Shown piece by piece: positions 33,570-42,644 of a stretch of DNA of 64,000 nucleotides. The notes beneath the pieces were generated by a model. The model made no database searches and had not been told where the DNA came from. It was given only the letters and a program-made list of their open reading frames with translations. Within the stretch, counting starts at the first letter, position 1, and each line of letters begins with the position of its first letter. The translations under genes and the position numbers were made by a program. Origin of the DNA: Bordetella genomosp. 7 (GTDB lineage Bacteria > Pseudomonadota > Gammaproteobacteria > Burkholderiales > Burkholderiaceae_B); the NCBI RefSeq assembly GCF_002261265.1, contig NZ_NEVK01000003.1, positions 248,001-312,000 of the forward strand, read 5' to 3'.

Positions 33570-34139
33570 ATGAATGACGATTCCGCCTTTTCGCTGCCGG
33601 TTGCGGCGCTGATGTACCACGCTTCGTCGCATGGCGCCGACCCGCTTCTGGCCGAGTTCGCGCGCGAGTTGCAGGCACAGGGTTGGCGCGTGCACGGGCT
33701 GGTGCAATACGAAATCGTGCCGGCCGGCGGGGGCAGGGCCGCTCGTGAATTGCTTGATCTCGCATCGGGCCGGCGCTACGCGCTGTCGCAAGACCTGGGG
33801 CCCGGCTCACGGGCGTGCAGCCTGGATACGGGGGCGCTGGCCGCGGCCAGCCAGGTTTTGCGCCACGCGCTGCAAGCCCGCGCCGACCTGGTCATTGTCA
33901 GCCGCTACGGCCTGGCCGAGGCTGCCGGCGGCGGGTTTGCGAACGAAATGCTGGCCCTGATGAGCGCCGGCATTCCCGTGGTCACACTGGTTTCGGCAAG
34001 CCTGGCCGACGATTGGCGCCGCTTTACGGGGCAGGCGGGTGCCGAGTTGCCCGTGTCGCGCCCGGCGCTGCAGGCCTGGTTCGACCGGTGCGTGGCCCGG
34101 GCGCCGAAGGCGGCACAGACACAGGGGGCCGCGCCATGA
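33570..34139 (+). CDS. DUF2478 protein
   Basis: The 189-residue protein begins MNDDSAFSLPVAALMYHAS and has the DUF2478 order: GADPLLAEFARELQAQGWRVHGLVQ, SGRRYALSQDLGPGSRACSLD, LVIVSRYGLAEAAGGGF and GIPVVTLV. The family resembles small nucleotide-binding proteins and is often found near molybdate or molybdopterin genes, with no proven function. Its stop overlaps the start of the next gene (ATGA at 34136-34139). Confidence 0.85.
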   Translation: MNDDSAFSLPVAALMYHASSHGADPLLAEFARELQAQGWRVHGLVQYEIVPAGGGRAARELLDLASGRRYALSQDLGPGSRACSLDTGALAAASQVLRHALQARADLVIVSRYGLAEAAGGGFANEMLALMSAGIPVVTLVSASLADDWRRFTGQAGAELPVSRPALQAWFDRCVARAPKAAQTQGAAP

Positions 34140-34939
34140 GCCTGGACACGATCGATTTCGCCGAACTCTACAAGAAACACTACCTTGCCACGCGCGGCCG
34201 GCCTCGGCCGCCCCAGGTGTGGGACGAGCGCGCCGACGCTATCAAGCCTCGCACGGACGTAAGCGGTTATGCGCGGGATTTCATCGCGCGCATGCACTTC
34301 GATGACGCCCGCACATTGCTCGATGTGGGCTGCGGCGCCGGCACGCTCGCGCTTGCCGTTGCCGGCCGACTGGATCGTGTGATTGCGCTGGACTACAGTT
34401 CCGGCATGTTGCGCGCCTTGGAAGACGGCGCTCGCATGCAGGGCGTGCGCAATGTGCAGCCGATGCTGCGCGCGTGGGAAGATGATTGGTCGGATGTTCC
34501 TGTTTGCGATCTTGCGGTCGCGTCGCGTTCCACCATGGTGCCCGACATGGCGGCGGCATTGGCGAAACTGCACGCCCATGCACGCTTGCGTGTCTACCTG
34601 ACCCATGTCGCCGATGGCCATTTCCTGGATCCGGCCATCCAGCAGGCAACGGGCCGCGTGCGCCCGCCGGGGCCCGGGTGCCTGTATATCCTGAACATCC
34701 TGCGCGGCATGGGCATATATCCACGGCTGGACTACATCGCGGTGCCCGGCGCACTACAGGGGGCGGCGGATTTCGATGACTACGCGCGCCGGGTCGCGCG
34801 TTCCATGGGCGGGTTGGATGATGCCGAGCGTCAACGCCTGCGCGTCTGGTATGACGCCGCCACGCCGGCCGAGCGGGCCGGCGCGCCGCTGCGCTGGGCC
34901 TTCATCTGGTGGGATACGCGCGACCGGGGCGGGACTTAG
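34136..34939 (+). CDS. SAM-dependent class I methyltransferase
   Basis: The 267-residue protein has the Rossmann SAM-binding motif TLLDVGCGAGTLALAVAG near residue 61 and ALDYSSGMLRALEDGA for motif II. The post-I region DLAVASRSTMVPDM follows. It is translationally coupled to the DUF2478 gene, so the two presumably act together; the substrate is unknown. The longer upstream frame overlaps DUF2478 and is rejected. Its stop overlaps the convergent IclR gene stop by 4 bp. Confidence 0.87.
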   Translation: MSLDTIDFAELYKKHYLATRGRPRPPQVWDERADAIKPRTDVSGYARDFIARMHFDDARTLLDVGCGAGTLALAVAGRLDRVIALDYSSGMLRALEDGARMQGVRNVQPMLRAWEDDWSDVPVCDLAVASRSTMVPDMAAALAKLHAHARLRVYLTHVADGHFLDPAIQQATGRVRPPGPGCLYILNILRGMGIYPRLDYIAVPGALQGAADFDDYARRVARSMGGLDDAERQRLRVWYDAATPAERAGAPLRWAFIWWDTRDRGGT

Positions 34940-35685
34940 GTCGTGCCGCCGATTTCTTTCTGTATCAAGTCCGCGATGGTGCGCTGGCGCGTGGCCGGCA
35001 TGCGGTCGAGTATGCACGATACGCTGACGGCCAGGCGCGGATAGCCCGAGCGGTCGCGCAACGCCACGCCCACCCCCAGTACGCCCGGCACCGCCGCATT
35101 GCCCACCGCCGACCAGCCGCGCCGGCGCGTGGCGTCGACCAGCAACCGCATGTGGCCGGCCGTCATGTTGCCGTACGAGCGCAGCGCAGCCCGGTTCTGC
35201 TGGATCAGCGCTTCGGCTTCGGCTTCGGGCAGCGCCGCCAGCAACGCCAGGCCGGCGGCGCCCACGCCCAGCGGCTGGCGGTGGCCGATGGTCACGGCCA
35301 GTACTTGCACCGGATAACTGCCGATTTCCCGGTGCAGACACAGCGAGTCGGCCCCGACCCGGCAGATCAGGAAAGAGGAATCGCCAGTATGGTCGCTGAT
35401 GCGGCGCATGGCCGGCGCCAGCTGCGCCACTGAAAGCGTCTGTTCGTCCGGCGGCGATGGCCAGGCTGGCGCGGCGCGGTACCGGCCAGTTTGCGGGTCG
35501 CGCAGCGCATAACCTTCTTCGACCAGCACGCATACATAGCGGTACACGCTGGTGCGCTGCATGCGCAGCGCTCGGGCGATGCCTGCCACGTCCAGGCCGT
35601 CAGGCGCCTGGCGCAAGGCTGCCAGCATGCGCAGGCCGCGGCGCAGGGTGCTGGCGCCGGGCCCGGCGGACGTAACGTCGTTCAT
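34936..35685 (-). CDS. IclR-family regulator of the adjacent CoA-ligase operon
   Basis: The 249-residue protein has an IclR winged helix (TLRRGLRMLAALRQAPDGL, then ALRMQRTSVYRYVCVLVEEG, residues 13-60) and the effector domain (SFLICRVGADSLCLHREIG, QPLGVGAAGLALLAALP, GVALRDRSGYPRLAVSVS). It is divergent from the operon starting at 35791, with inverted half-sites in the gap, one of them over its own start codon, so autorepression is likely. Confidence 0.9.
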   Translation of the reverse strand: MNDVTSAGPGASTLRRGLRMLAALRQAPDGLDVAGIARALRMQRTSVYRYVCVLVEEGYALRDPQTGRYRAAPAWPSPPDEQTLSVAQLAPAMRRISDHTGDSSFLICRVGADSLCLHREIGSYPVQVLAVTIGHRQPLGVGAAGLALLAALPEAEAEALIQQNRAALRSYGNMTAGHMRLLVDATRRRGWSAVGNAAVPGVLGVGVALRDRSGYPRLAVSVSCILDRMPATRQRTIADLIQKEIGGTT

Positions 35686-35694
35686 TATTCGAAC
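35684..35694. promoter_or_regulatory. Candidate IclR half-site (left)
   Basis: ATTATTCGAAC covers the IclR gene start codon. Its inverted counterpart GTCCGAATAAT is at 35757-35767, matching at 10 of 11 positions, 62 bp away. Together they frame the divergent promoter region. Confidence 0.6.
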
Positions 35695-35756
35695 ATCCTT
35701 GCTTCTTAATGGGCTGGATCAAGGTACATCATAGCTGCGACGTATTTCGTATATGC

Positions 35757-35767
35757 GTCCGAATAAT
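35757..35767. promoter_or_regulatory. Candidate IclR half-site (right)
   Basis: GTCCGAATAAT, the inverted partner of the site at 35684, lies 23 bp before the Bug gene start. It probably controls the catabolic operon. Confidence 0.6.
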
Positions 35768-35790
35768 AAACACCGATAGGAGACAAAGTC

Positions 35791-36780
35791 ATGCGATCTG
35801 TTATGCAACGCGTTATCCGCCCGGCGGCGCTATGGCTGGCCGGTCTGGGGTTTGCCACGGCCGTGCAGGCCGCGCCCGATTATCCGCAACGGCCGGTGAC
35901 ACTGGTGGTGGGCTATGCAGCAGGCGGCGCCACCGATATCGTGGCGCGCCTGATCGCCAAGTCGCTGTCGGACTCGCTGGGCCAGCCGGTGGTCGTGGAA
36001 AACCGTACCGGCGCAAACAGCAACATCGGCGCCGAAGTGGTGGCCCGGTCCAAGCCCGACGGCTATACGCTGTACGTCGGCTCGATTGCGAACACGATCA
36101 ACCGCAGCCTGTACGAAAAGCTCAATTACGACTTCAAGAAGGACTTCGAGCCGGTGGCCTTGCTGGCTACCATCCCGAATATCCTGGTGGTGCATCCGGA
36201 CCTGCCCATCAAATCGGTGCAGGAATACGTGGCGTATGCCAAGAGCAATCCGGGCAAGCTGACCTGCGCATCATCGGGCAGCGGTTCGTCCATCCACCTG
36301 TCGTGCGAGATATTCAAGATGGCGACCGGCACCGATATCCTGCACGTGCCATATCGGGGCAGTGGGCCGGCGGTTGCCGACTTGCTGGGCGGGCAGGTCG
36401 GGTCCATGTTCGACAACCTGCCTTCATCGCTGCCTCATGTGCAGGCGGGCAAGTTGCGCGCCCTGGGGGTCACTTCGCCCGAGCGCGCGCCTTTCGCGCC
36501 CGACGTGCCCACACTGGCCGAATCGGGGCTGGATGGCTTCTCGGTCCAGTCATGGTTTGCGGTCGTGGCGCCGGCCGGCACGCCCGGGCCCGTGGTCGCC
36601 AAGCTGAACCAGGCCATCACCGACGGCCTGGCCAGCGAGTCGATGCGCGAGGCTTATAAATCGGCCGGCTTCGTGCTTCCGGCCACGCCCAACACCCCCG
36701 AGACGCTGCGCTCGTGGATCGACAGCGAAATCGACAAGTGGGGCAAGGTCGTCAAGTCCGCCGGACTGAAAGTGCAATAG
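35791..36780 (+). CDS. Bug/TctC-family solute-binding protein of the catabolic operon
   Basis: The 329-residue protein has a signal peptide ending about AVQA and the Bug pattern: APDYPQRPVTLVVGYAAGGA, VVVENRTGANSNIGAEVV, PDGYTLYVGS, and VAVLAPAGTP-like VVAPAGTPGPVVAKLN. It presumably captures the carboxylate handled by the downstream ligase and lyase. The gene starts after a GGAGAC ribosome-binding site, and no tctAB genes are adjacent. Confidence 0.92.
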   Translation: MRSVMQRVIRPAALWLAGLGFATAVQAAPDYPQRPVTLVVGYAAGGATDIVARLIAKSLSDSLGQPVVVENRTGANSNIGAEVVARSKPDGYTLYVGSIANTINRSLYEKLNYDFKKDFEPVALLATIPNILVVHPDLPIKSVQEYVAYAKSNPGKLTCASSGSGSSIHLSCEIFKMATGTDILHVPYRGSGPAVADLLGGQVGSMFDNLPSSLPHVQAGKLRALGVTSPERAPFAPDVPTLAESGLDGFSVQSWFAVVAPAGTPGPVVAKLNQAITDGLASESMREAYKSAGFVLPATPNTPETLRSWIDSEIDKWGKVVKSAGLKVQ

Positions 36781-36798
36781 CAGTACCAGGAGCCGTTT

Positions 36799-38316
36799 GT
36801 GTACCCCATCGACTTTTTCCTGCGGGCGGCCGCCCGCTTTCCCGACCGCGTCGCGCTGGATACTCCGGCCGGCGCATGGACTTATGCCCGCTTGCGCAGC
36901 GAGGTGCAGGCGCTTGCCGCCGCTTTCCAGGAGCTGGACCCGGCGCCGCAGAGCCGCGTGGCGATCTGCGCCGGCAACACGGCGCAGCATGTGGTGGCCC
37001 TGCTGGCGGTGCTGGCGTCGGGCAAGGTATGGGTGCCGCTGAACTATCGCAGCACGGCTCCGGAAATCGCGCGTATCGTGGACGCGACCCAGCCAGGTAT
37101 CGTGTGTACGGACGATACGGGCAGCGCCCTGGTGCAGCCCGGCGGCGCGGCGCACATCCGGCTGGATCCCGACGGCCGCGCGGAGACGGATCCGCGCGCG
37201 CTGGCAGGCCTGCTGCGCGCTTATGCGGGGCGCGAGCCGCGGCGCTGCGAGCCGGGGGTGGACGCGACCCAGGCCATCAAGTTCACCGGCGGCACCACGG
37301 GGCTGCCCAAGGGCGTCATGCAGCCCTACCGGGCGTGGACCGCCGTGATCGTGAATCAGATCCACGCCTGGCAACTGACCAGCGCCGACCGGTACGTGGT
37401 GGCTGCGCCCGTCACGCATGGCACGTCGACCTACCTGTTGCCGGTACTGGCGCAGGGCGGCGCCCATGTGTTCCTGGAAGAAACGTCGCCTGCGTCGATC
37501 ACCACGGCGTTTCGCGAGCGGGGCGGCACGCTGGCGTTCATGCCCCCCACCTTGATTTATATGCTCATGGCGCAGCCCGGCGTGTCGCGCGCGGATTTTC
37601 CCCAGCTGCGCAACCTGATCTACGGGGGCGCGCCCATGCCGGTCGACAAGCTGGCGCAGGTGCAGGCGTTTTTCGGACCGGTGGTGGGATCCACCTACGG
37701 CCAGACCGAGTCGCCGCAGATCGTCACGGCGATCACGCCCGCCGAACTGGCCGACCCGGCCAACCACGGCTCGGTGGGATGCGCGACCTGGTTTTCGGAA
37801 TTCGCCATCATGGATAGGCAAGGACGCTTGTTGCCTGCGGGCCAGCCCGGCGAAGTGGTGGTGCGCGGCGACCTCGTCATGGCCGGGTACTGGCGCCTGC
37901 CCGAAAAAACCGCCGAAACCATCGTCGACGGCTGGCTGCATACCGGCGACGTAGGGGTCGTGGACGAGCGCGGCTACCTGTTCATCAAAGACCGCCTGCG
38001 CGACGTCATCATCACGGGCGGTTTCAATGTTTATCCCATCGATGTCGAGAACGCCCTGGCGCGGCATCCGGCCGTGTACGAATGCTCTGTGTTCGGCGTT
38101 CCCGATGACAAGTGGGGCGAGGCCGTGCAGGCGGCGGTGCAACTGCATCCGGACGCATCGGTGGAACCCCACGCACTGATGGCGTTTGTACGGGAAAAAC
38201 TGGGCCCGGTGCATACGCCCAAGCGCATACACGTTTTCGACAGCCTGCCGCGATCGTCCGTGGGCAAGGTGTTGAAGAATGCCGTGCGTGAAACTGTCAT
38301 GAAGGAGCTTGCATGA
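36799..38316 (+). CDS. Acyl-CoA/carboxylate-CoA ligase (AMP-forming)
   Basis: The 505-residue adenylate-forming enzyme shows FTGGTTGLPKGVMQPY (A3, residue 156 on), YGGAPMP (A4), YGQTESPQ (A5), LHTGDVGVVDERGYLFIKDR (A7-A8) and the catalytic lysine region RSSVGKVLKNAV at the C-terminus. It starts at GTG 36799, seven bases after a GGAG site, directly behind the Bug gene. It should activate the imported acid to its CoA thioester for the citryl-CoA-lyase-like enzyme next to it. The specific acid is unknown. Confidence 0.9.
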   Translation: MYPIDFFLRAAARFPDRVALDTPAGAWTYARLRSEVQALAAAFQELDPAPQSRVAICAGNTAQHVVALLAVLASGKVWVPLNYRSTAPEIARIVDATQPGIVCTDDTGSALVQPGGAAHIRLDPDGRAETDPRALAGLLRAYAGREPRRCEPGVDATQAIKFTGGTTGLPKGVMQPYRAWTAVIVNQIHAWQLTSADRYVVAAPVTHGTSTYLLPVLAQGGAHVFLEETSPASITTAFRERGGTLAFMPPTLIYMLMAQPGVSRADFPQLRNLIYGGAPMPVDKLAQVQAFFGPVVGSTYGQTESPQIVTAITPAELADPANHGSVGCATWFSEFAIMDRQGRLLPAGQPGEVVVRGDLVMAGYWRLPEKTAETIVDGWLHTGDVGVVDERGYLFIKDRLRDVIITGGFNVYPIDVENALARHPAVYECSVFGVPDDKWGEAVQAAVQLHPDASVEPHALMAFVREKLGPVHTPKRIHVFDSLPRSSVGKVLKNAVRETVMKELA

Positions 38317-39095
38317 ACCGCCCCGTTACCCGCCTTTGCGCCCATCATCTCGAGGGCATGTCGTACCGCGATGCCGATCTGGTCGAAGACCTGCTGGGCA
38401 AGAAAAGCTTCGTCGAAGTCATGTTTTCGCAGATCACCGGCCGTGAAGCGCGTCCGGTGGATCTGCGCATCGTCGACGCCGTGCTCATCACGCTGATGGA
38501 GCACGGCCTGACGCCCAGCGCCATTGCCACGCGCGTGGTGTACATGAGCGCGCCGGAGAATCTGCAGGGCGCCGTCGCCGCCGGTCTCATGGCGGTGGGC
38601 AGCAGCTTTGTGGGCACGATGGAAAACTGCTCGCAGTTGCTCGAGCGCATGCTCCGGTCAGACGATATGCATGCCGAAGCGCGCGCCATCGTGCAGTCGT
38701 ATCGCGACAACAAAAAGCCTTTGCCGGGCTTCGGCCACCATCTGCACAAACCCGACGACCCGCGTTCCATCAAGCTGCTGGCCCTGGCTCGGGCCGAGTC
38801 CGACCTGGAAGGCAAGTGGCTGGATGCGCTGGAGCTGCTGGCCCGCACCGTTGACCAAGTGTATGGCCGCCATATCACGATCAATGCCACCGGCGCGGTG
38901 GCCGCGTTGCTGGGCGAACTGGGCGTGCCCACCAGGCTGATGCGGGGGTTTGCGGTGATTTCGCGCGCTGCCGGACTGGTTTCGCACGTTGCTGAAGAAC
39001 AGGACTGTCCTTCTGGCCGTTTCATCTGGGAAACTATCGACCGCGAGATTCCCTATGTAGGGGCGGGCAAGTCCGCCCACAGCCAAGGAGACTGA
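38313..39095 (+). CDS. Citryl-CoA lyase-like enzyme (citrate synthase fold)
   Basis: The 260-residue protein matches the citrate-synthase-like C-terminal part of ATP-citrate lyase and free citryl-CoA lyases: SYRDADLVEDLLG, FVEVMFSQITGREARPVDLRI, YMSAPENLQGAVAAGLMAVGSSFVG, the active-site segment GFGHHLHKPDDPRS and ATGAVAALLGELG. It should cleave a beta-hydroxy CoA thioester into acetyl-CoA and a keto acid. The operon has no citrate lyase subunits. It overlaps the ligase gene by 4 bp (ATGA), so the activation and cleavage steps are coupled. Confidence 0.85.
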   Translation: MNRPVTRLCAHHLEGMSYRDADLVEDLLGKKSFVEVMFSQITGREARPVDLRIVDAVLITLMEHGLTPSAIATRVVYMSAPENLQGAVAAGLMAVGSSFVGTMENCSQLLERMLRSDDMHAEARAIVQSYRDNKKPLPGFGHHLHKPDDPRSIKLLALARAESDLEGKWLDALELLARTVDQVYGRHITINATGAVAALLGELGVPTRLMRGFAVISRAAGLVSHVAEEQDCPSGRFIWETIDREIPYVGAGKSAHSQGD

Positions 39096-39097
39096 CA

Positions 39098-39838
39098 ATG
39101 TCAGCCACAGATTCCACGCCCGTCGCACTTGTGACGGGTGGCAGCGCCGGCATCGGCCGCGCGATCATCGAGCGCCTGTTGCGCGACGGTTATGAGGTCG
39201 TCAACTTTGACCTGAAGGCACCCGCCGAGCTGTTGCCCGGCGAAACCTGCCGGACGGTGGATTTGTGCGATGCCGAGGCCACCCGCGCGGCCGTTGCCGC
39301 CCTGGCGGCCGAGCGCGACGTGCTGCGCCTGGTGAACAATGCGGGCACGGTGCGCCCGGGCCTGCTGGAAGACGCCACCCCCGAAGACCTGGCGATCGTG
39401 ACGGCGTTGAATATCCAGGCGCCCATGCTGTTGCTGCAGGGCCTGCTGCCCGCCATGCGGCGCCGCAGGTTCGGGCGCGTGGTCAACGTGTCCAGCCGTG
39501 CGGCCCTGGGCAAGACGGCTCGTACGGTGTACGCGGCCACCAAGGCGGGCCTGCTGGGCATGACGCGTACCTGGGCGCTGGAAACCGCCGCGGACGGCAT
39601 TACGGTCAACGCGATAGGGCCCGGGCCCATCGCCACGGAACTGTTCGAGCGTGTCAACCCGCCGGGCGCGCCGCAAACCGAGAAAATCCGCGCCAGCATT
39701 CCAGTGCAGCGCATGGGCACGCCGGCCGATGTGGCCCATGCCGTTGCGTCACTGCTGGACGATCGCGCCGGTTTCATCACCGGCCAGGTGCTGTACGTGT
39801 GTGGCGGCATGACGGTGGGCCTGGGGCACGCCGCATGA
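39098..39838 (+). CDS. SDR-family oxidoreductase (FabG-like) 1
   Basis: The 246-residue protein has VTGGSAGIGRAI (cofactor), NNAG near residue 84, the catalytic serine in VVNVSSRAALG, YAATKAG and GPGPIATELF, then an end FITGQVLYVCGGMT. It starts two bases after the lyase stop and overlaps the next SDR by ATGA. It probably oxidises or reduces an intermediate before or after lyase cleavage. Confidence 0.9.
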   Translation: MSATDSTPVALVTGGSAGIGRAIIERLLRDGYEVVNFDLKAPAELLPGETCRTVDLCDAEATRAAVAALAAERDVLRLVNNAGTVRPGLLEDATPEDLAIVTALNIQAPMLLLQGLLPAMRRRRFGRVVNVSSRAALGKTARTVYAATKAGLLGMTRTWALETAADGITVNAIGPGPIATELFERVNPPGAPQTEKIRASIPVQRMGTPADVAHAVASLLDDRAGFITGQVLYVCGGMTVGLGHAA

Positions 39839-40677
39839 CTGCCTGCGACGAAATGCAGGCCCGGCTGCCCGCGGCCAGTACGCGCCTGGCCGGCAAAGTG
39901 GCCCTGGTGGCGGGCGGCGGATCCAGCGGCCCCGGCTGGAGCATCGGCAAGGCCTGTTGCGCGACACTGGCGCGTCACGGCGCCACGGTGTGCGTGCTGG
40001 ACGCCCGGCTCGACTCGGCCCGGGATGCGTTGGCTGCTGTGCAGGCGCTGGGCGGCAAAGGCGTGGCGCTGCAGGCTGACGTGGCCGACCCGCAAGCCAT
40101 GCAGGATGCCGTGCAGTCCATCATGGCCGAATACGGGCGGCTCGATATTCTGCAGGCCAACGCCGGGATCGGCAAAGTGGGCGGCCCCGAAGACATCGAC
40201 CTGGCCGACTGGGAACGCATCCAGAAGGTCAACGTCGACAGCCTGGTCATTGCCAGCCGCCTGGTCTTGCCCATCATGCGAGAGCAGGGCGGCGGCGCCA
40301 TCGTGGCGGTGTCGTCGGTTGCGGGCTTGCGTTATCTGGGGTACCCGCACCTGGCCTATAACGTCACCAAGGCCGCGGTCATCCAGTTCGCACGCATGAT
40401 CGCGCAGCAATATGCGCCTTATGGCATACGGGCCAACACGGTGGTGCCCGGCCTGATCGATACGCCGCGCGTGCGCCACACGGTGGCGCGCATGTTCACG
40501 GCCGACGGCGACGCCGAGAAAGCCGGTGCGGCGCGCGCACGCCAGGTTCCCATGGGCCGCATGGGAACACCCTGGGAAGTCGCCAATGCGGTGGCGTTCC
40601 TGGCCTCGGACGAAGCGGCCTACATTACCGGCACCGAACTCGTCGTCGACGGCGGCCTTATCGGCAAATATGCCTGA
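39835..40677 (+). CDS. SDR-family oxidoreductase 2
   Basis: The 280-residue protein has a cofactor loop GGGSSGPGWSIGKACC, an insertion variant of TGxxxGxG seen in a subset of SDRs, then LQANAGIGKVGG, catalytic serine region VAVSSVAGLRYLGYPHLAYNVTKAA (shown in parts: SSVAG and YNVTK) and NTVVPGLIDTPRV. The end is ITGTELVVDGG. It is last in the operon, with its stop 3 bp from the convergent hutG stop. The pair of unlike SDRs suggests two different redox steps. Confidence 0.88.
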   Translation: MTACDEMQARLPAASTRLAGKVALVAGGGSSGPGWSIGKACCATLARHGATVCVLDARLDSARDALAAVQALGGKGVALQADVADPQAMQDAVQSIMAEYGRLDILQANAGIGKVGGPEDIDLADWERIQKVNVDSLVIASRLVLPIMREQGGGAIVAVSSVAGLRYLGYPHLAYNVTKAAVIQFARMIAQQYAPYGIRANTVVPGLIDTPRVRHTVARMFTADGDAEKAGAARARQVPMGRMGTPWEVANAVAFLASDEAAYITGTELVVDGGLIGKYA

Positions 40678-40680
40678 CGC

Positions 40681-41469
40681 TCAGAGCTGCGCGCAGGCAC
40701 TGCGCACCAGGCGCTCGACCGCGGCGCCTGCCCGTTCGGCCGGCTCGTCCCGCCAGGCATACGGATACGTCTCGTCCATGTAGGTGGACTGGCACATTTC
40801 CAGCTGGATGGCGTGTATGTTGTCTTGTGGCGCGCCATAGTGGCGGGTAATGTACCCGCCCTTGAAGCGGCCGTTGATCGCCCAGGTGTACTGGCCTTGT
40901 TCGAGCTCGCGGCGTATCGCGGCTTCCAGGGCCGGGCCGCATGCCGCGCCGTTGGCGGTGCCGATGTTCAGGTCGGGCAGCTTGCCCTCGAACAGGCGGG
41001 GGATCACGCTGGCGATGGAATGCGCTTCCCATAGCAGCACCTTGCCGTGCTGCGACTTCAGACGGTCGATTTCGGCGCGCAGCTTGTCGTGGTAAGGCTG
41101 CCAATAGGCCTGCCGGCGCGCGTCGCGCTCGGTGTCCGGGATGCTGTCGCGTGCGTCCAGGTACAGGGGCTCTCCGTGGAACGTGTGCGTGGGGCACAGG
41201 CCCGTCTTGGCCTGGCCCGGGTACAGGTCGTCGTCGTTGGGCGGGCGGTTCAGGTCTACCACATAGCGCGAATAGCGGGCCCACAGAAACGATGCGCCCA
41301 GGCCGCGCGCAAAGGCGTACAGCCGGTCCAGGTGCCAGTCGGTGTCGCCCGAGCGCAGCGCGAGCGCGGTCATGGCGGGCCTCAAGGGCTCCGGGATCTG
41401 GCTGCCCAGGTGGGGGATGGAAATCAGCAGGGGCGCCGTTCCCGCTTCGAAGTGGTAGATGTCGGTCAT
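40681..41469 (-). CDS. hutG: N-formylglutamate deformylase
   Basis: The protein begins MTDIYHFEAGTAPLLISIPH (start at 41469; GTG at 41484 is an alternative). It has the family segments SRYVVDLNRPPND, LWEAHSIASVIPRLFEG, and NGRFKGGYITRHYG. It releases formate from N-formylglutamate in the five-step histidine degradation route. No other hut genes are in the window, so it may be an isolated copy serving other formyl amino acids. It is convergent with the SDR operon. Confidence 0.93.
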   Translation of the reverse strand: MTDIYHFEAGTAPLLISIPHLGSQIPEPLRPAMTALALRSGDTDWHLDRLYAFARGLGASFLWARYSRYVVDLNRPPNDDDLYPGQAKTGLCPTHTFHGEPLYLDARDSIPDTERDARRQAYWQPYHDKLRAEIDRLKSQHGKVLLWEAHSIASVIPRLFEGKLPDLNIGTANGAACGPALEAAIRRELEQGQYTWAINGRFKGGYITRHYGAPQDNIHAIQLEMCQSTYMDETYPYAWRDEPAERAGAAVERLVRSACAQL

Positions 41470-41513
41470 GGTGTTGCTGGACACTGTTGCACGGGTCGGC
41501 GCAGTGTCGCCAA

Positions 41514-41550
41514 GGAAAAAACAAAAAGGCCGAAACGCAAGGTTTCGGCC
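41514..41550 (-). terminator. Terminator of the aquaporin gene
   Basis: A perfect nine-pair stem (GGCCGAAAC and GTTTCGGCC, five-base loop) at 41528-41550 is followed on the minus strand by TTTTTGTTTTTT. It lies 90 bp beyond the aqpZ stop. Confidence 0.85.
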
Positions 41551-41640
41551 ATTTTATTGGAACCGACGCTCGCTATTTCACTGCGCGCGTCCGGCCATGG
41601 GATTCGCCATCTCGATGGATGGGCATTCCCGAAGCGCGGG

Positions 41641-42354
41641 TCAGCCCCGTTCCTGCTCCGGCTCGCTGATCAGCCTGTAGGCGATGGCGCCGATAATTGC
41701 GCCGGCAATCGGTGCGACCCAGAACAGCCACAGTTGTTCCAGCGCCCAGCCCCCCACGAACAGCGCCGGACCGGTAGAGCGGGCCGGGTTCACCGAAGTG
41801 TTGGTCACCGGGATGCTGATCAAGTGGATCAGCGTAAGCGCCAGGCCGATGGGTATCGCGGCAAAACCGGCGGGCGCGCGCTTGCTGGTGGCGCCCAGGA
41901 TGACGAAGATGAAACCTGCGGTCAGGACGACTTCGGTAAGCAGTGCGGCCAGCATCGAGTACTTGCCCGGCGAATATTCTCCGTAGCCGTTGGCTGCGAA
42001 GCGGCTGCCCTGCAGGTCAAAGCCCGGCTGCCCGTTGGCGATGGCGGCCAGCACCGCTGCTGCGACGATGGCGCCCAGCACCTGCGCAACCACGTAGGGT
42101 GCGACTTCCCGGGCGGGAAAGCGGCCGCCCGCCACCAGGCCAACCGTCACGGCCGGATTGAAATGCCCACCTGAAATGTGGCCGACGGCGAACGCCATGG
42201 TCAGCACGGTCAGGCCGAAAGCCAGCGCCACCCCGGCAAAGCCGATGCCCAGCCCTGGAAACCCGGCAGCCAGCACCGCCGCGCCGCAGCCGCCCAACAC
42301 CAGCCAGAACGTACCGAAAAATTCCGCGCCACACCGCTTGCCAAGTGAAGACAT
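41641..42354 (-). CDS. aqpZ: Aquaporin Z-type water channel
   Basis: The 237-residue protein (start [20 protein letters not shown]) has six membrane segments and both half-helix motifs: [12 protein letters not shown] near residue 61 and [13 protein letters not shown] near residue 185. Selectivity-filter residues fit a water channel (Phe-His-Thr-Arg type from FNPA contexts, with SVNPARS giving Arg). ATG at 42354 matches the family start. Confidence 0.94.
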   Translation of the reverse strand: MSSLGKRCGAEFFGTFWLVLGGCGAAVLAAGFPGLGIGFAGVALAFGLTVLTMAFAVGHISGGHFNPAVTVGLVAGGRFPAREVAPYVVAQVLGAIVAAAVLAAIANGQPGFDLQGSRFAANGYGEYSPGKYSMLAALLTEVVLTAGFIFVILGATSKRAPAGFAAIPIGLALTLIHLISIPVTNTSVNPARSTGPALFVGGWALEQLWLFWVAPIAGAIIGAIAYRLISEPEQERG

Positions 42355-42575
42355 TTCCGACCCCAAGGATGAAAGACGCCAGGGTATCGCGGTGCGCAGA
42401 CGGCAACTTCAAAGCAATGTGAATATTGACAGTTCTTGACCGCAACTGTGAACGGGGCAGCAGCAATCCAGGCCGGCATCGACGCCTTGGCCCTGTTCAG
42501 CGCTGCCCTGCGGGCCGACTCGCCATAGCCAGCGCTGTATTCGGACGGCCCGGCAGCGGATGTTGCTGGACGAAA

Positions 42576-42611
42576 AAAAGGCCGAAAACAGAGTTTTCGG
42601 CCTTTCTTTTT
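42576..42611. terminator. Bidirectional terminator after the second tRNA-Gly
   Basis: AAAGGCCGAAAAC and GTTTTCGGCCTTT form a 13-pair perfect stem with three-base loop AGA. T runs follow on both strands (TCTTTTT on plus, TTTT on minus). It ends the tRNA-Gly transcript on the minus strand. Confidence 0.88.
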
Positions 42612-42644
42612 CATGATCCATGAACATCGATGGATGCCACGGAT

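Noticed and set aside
36550-38232. 560-codon open frame opposite the CoA ligase
   Set aside because: Shadow of a well-defined adenylate-forming enzyme.
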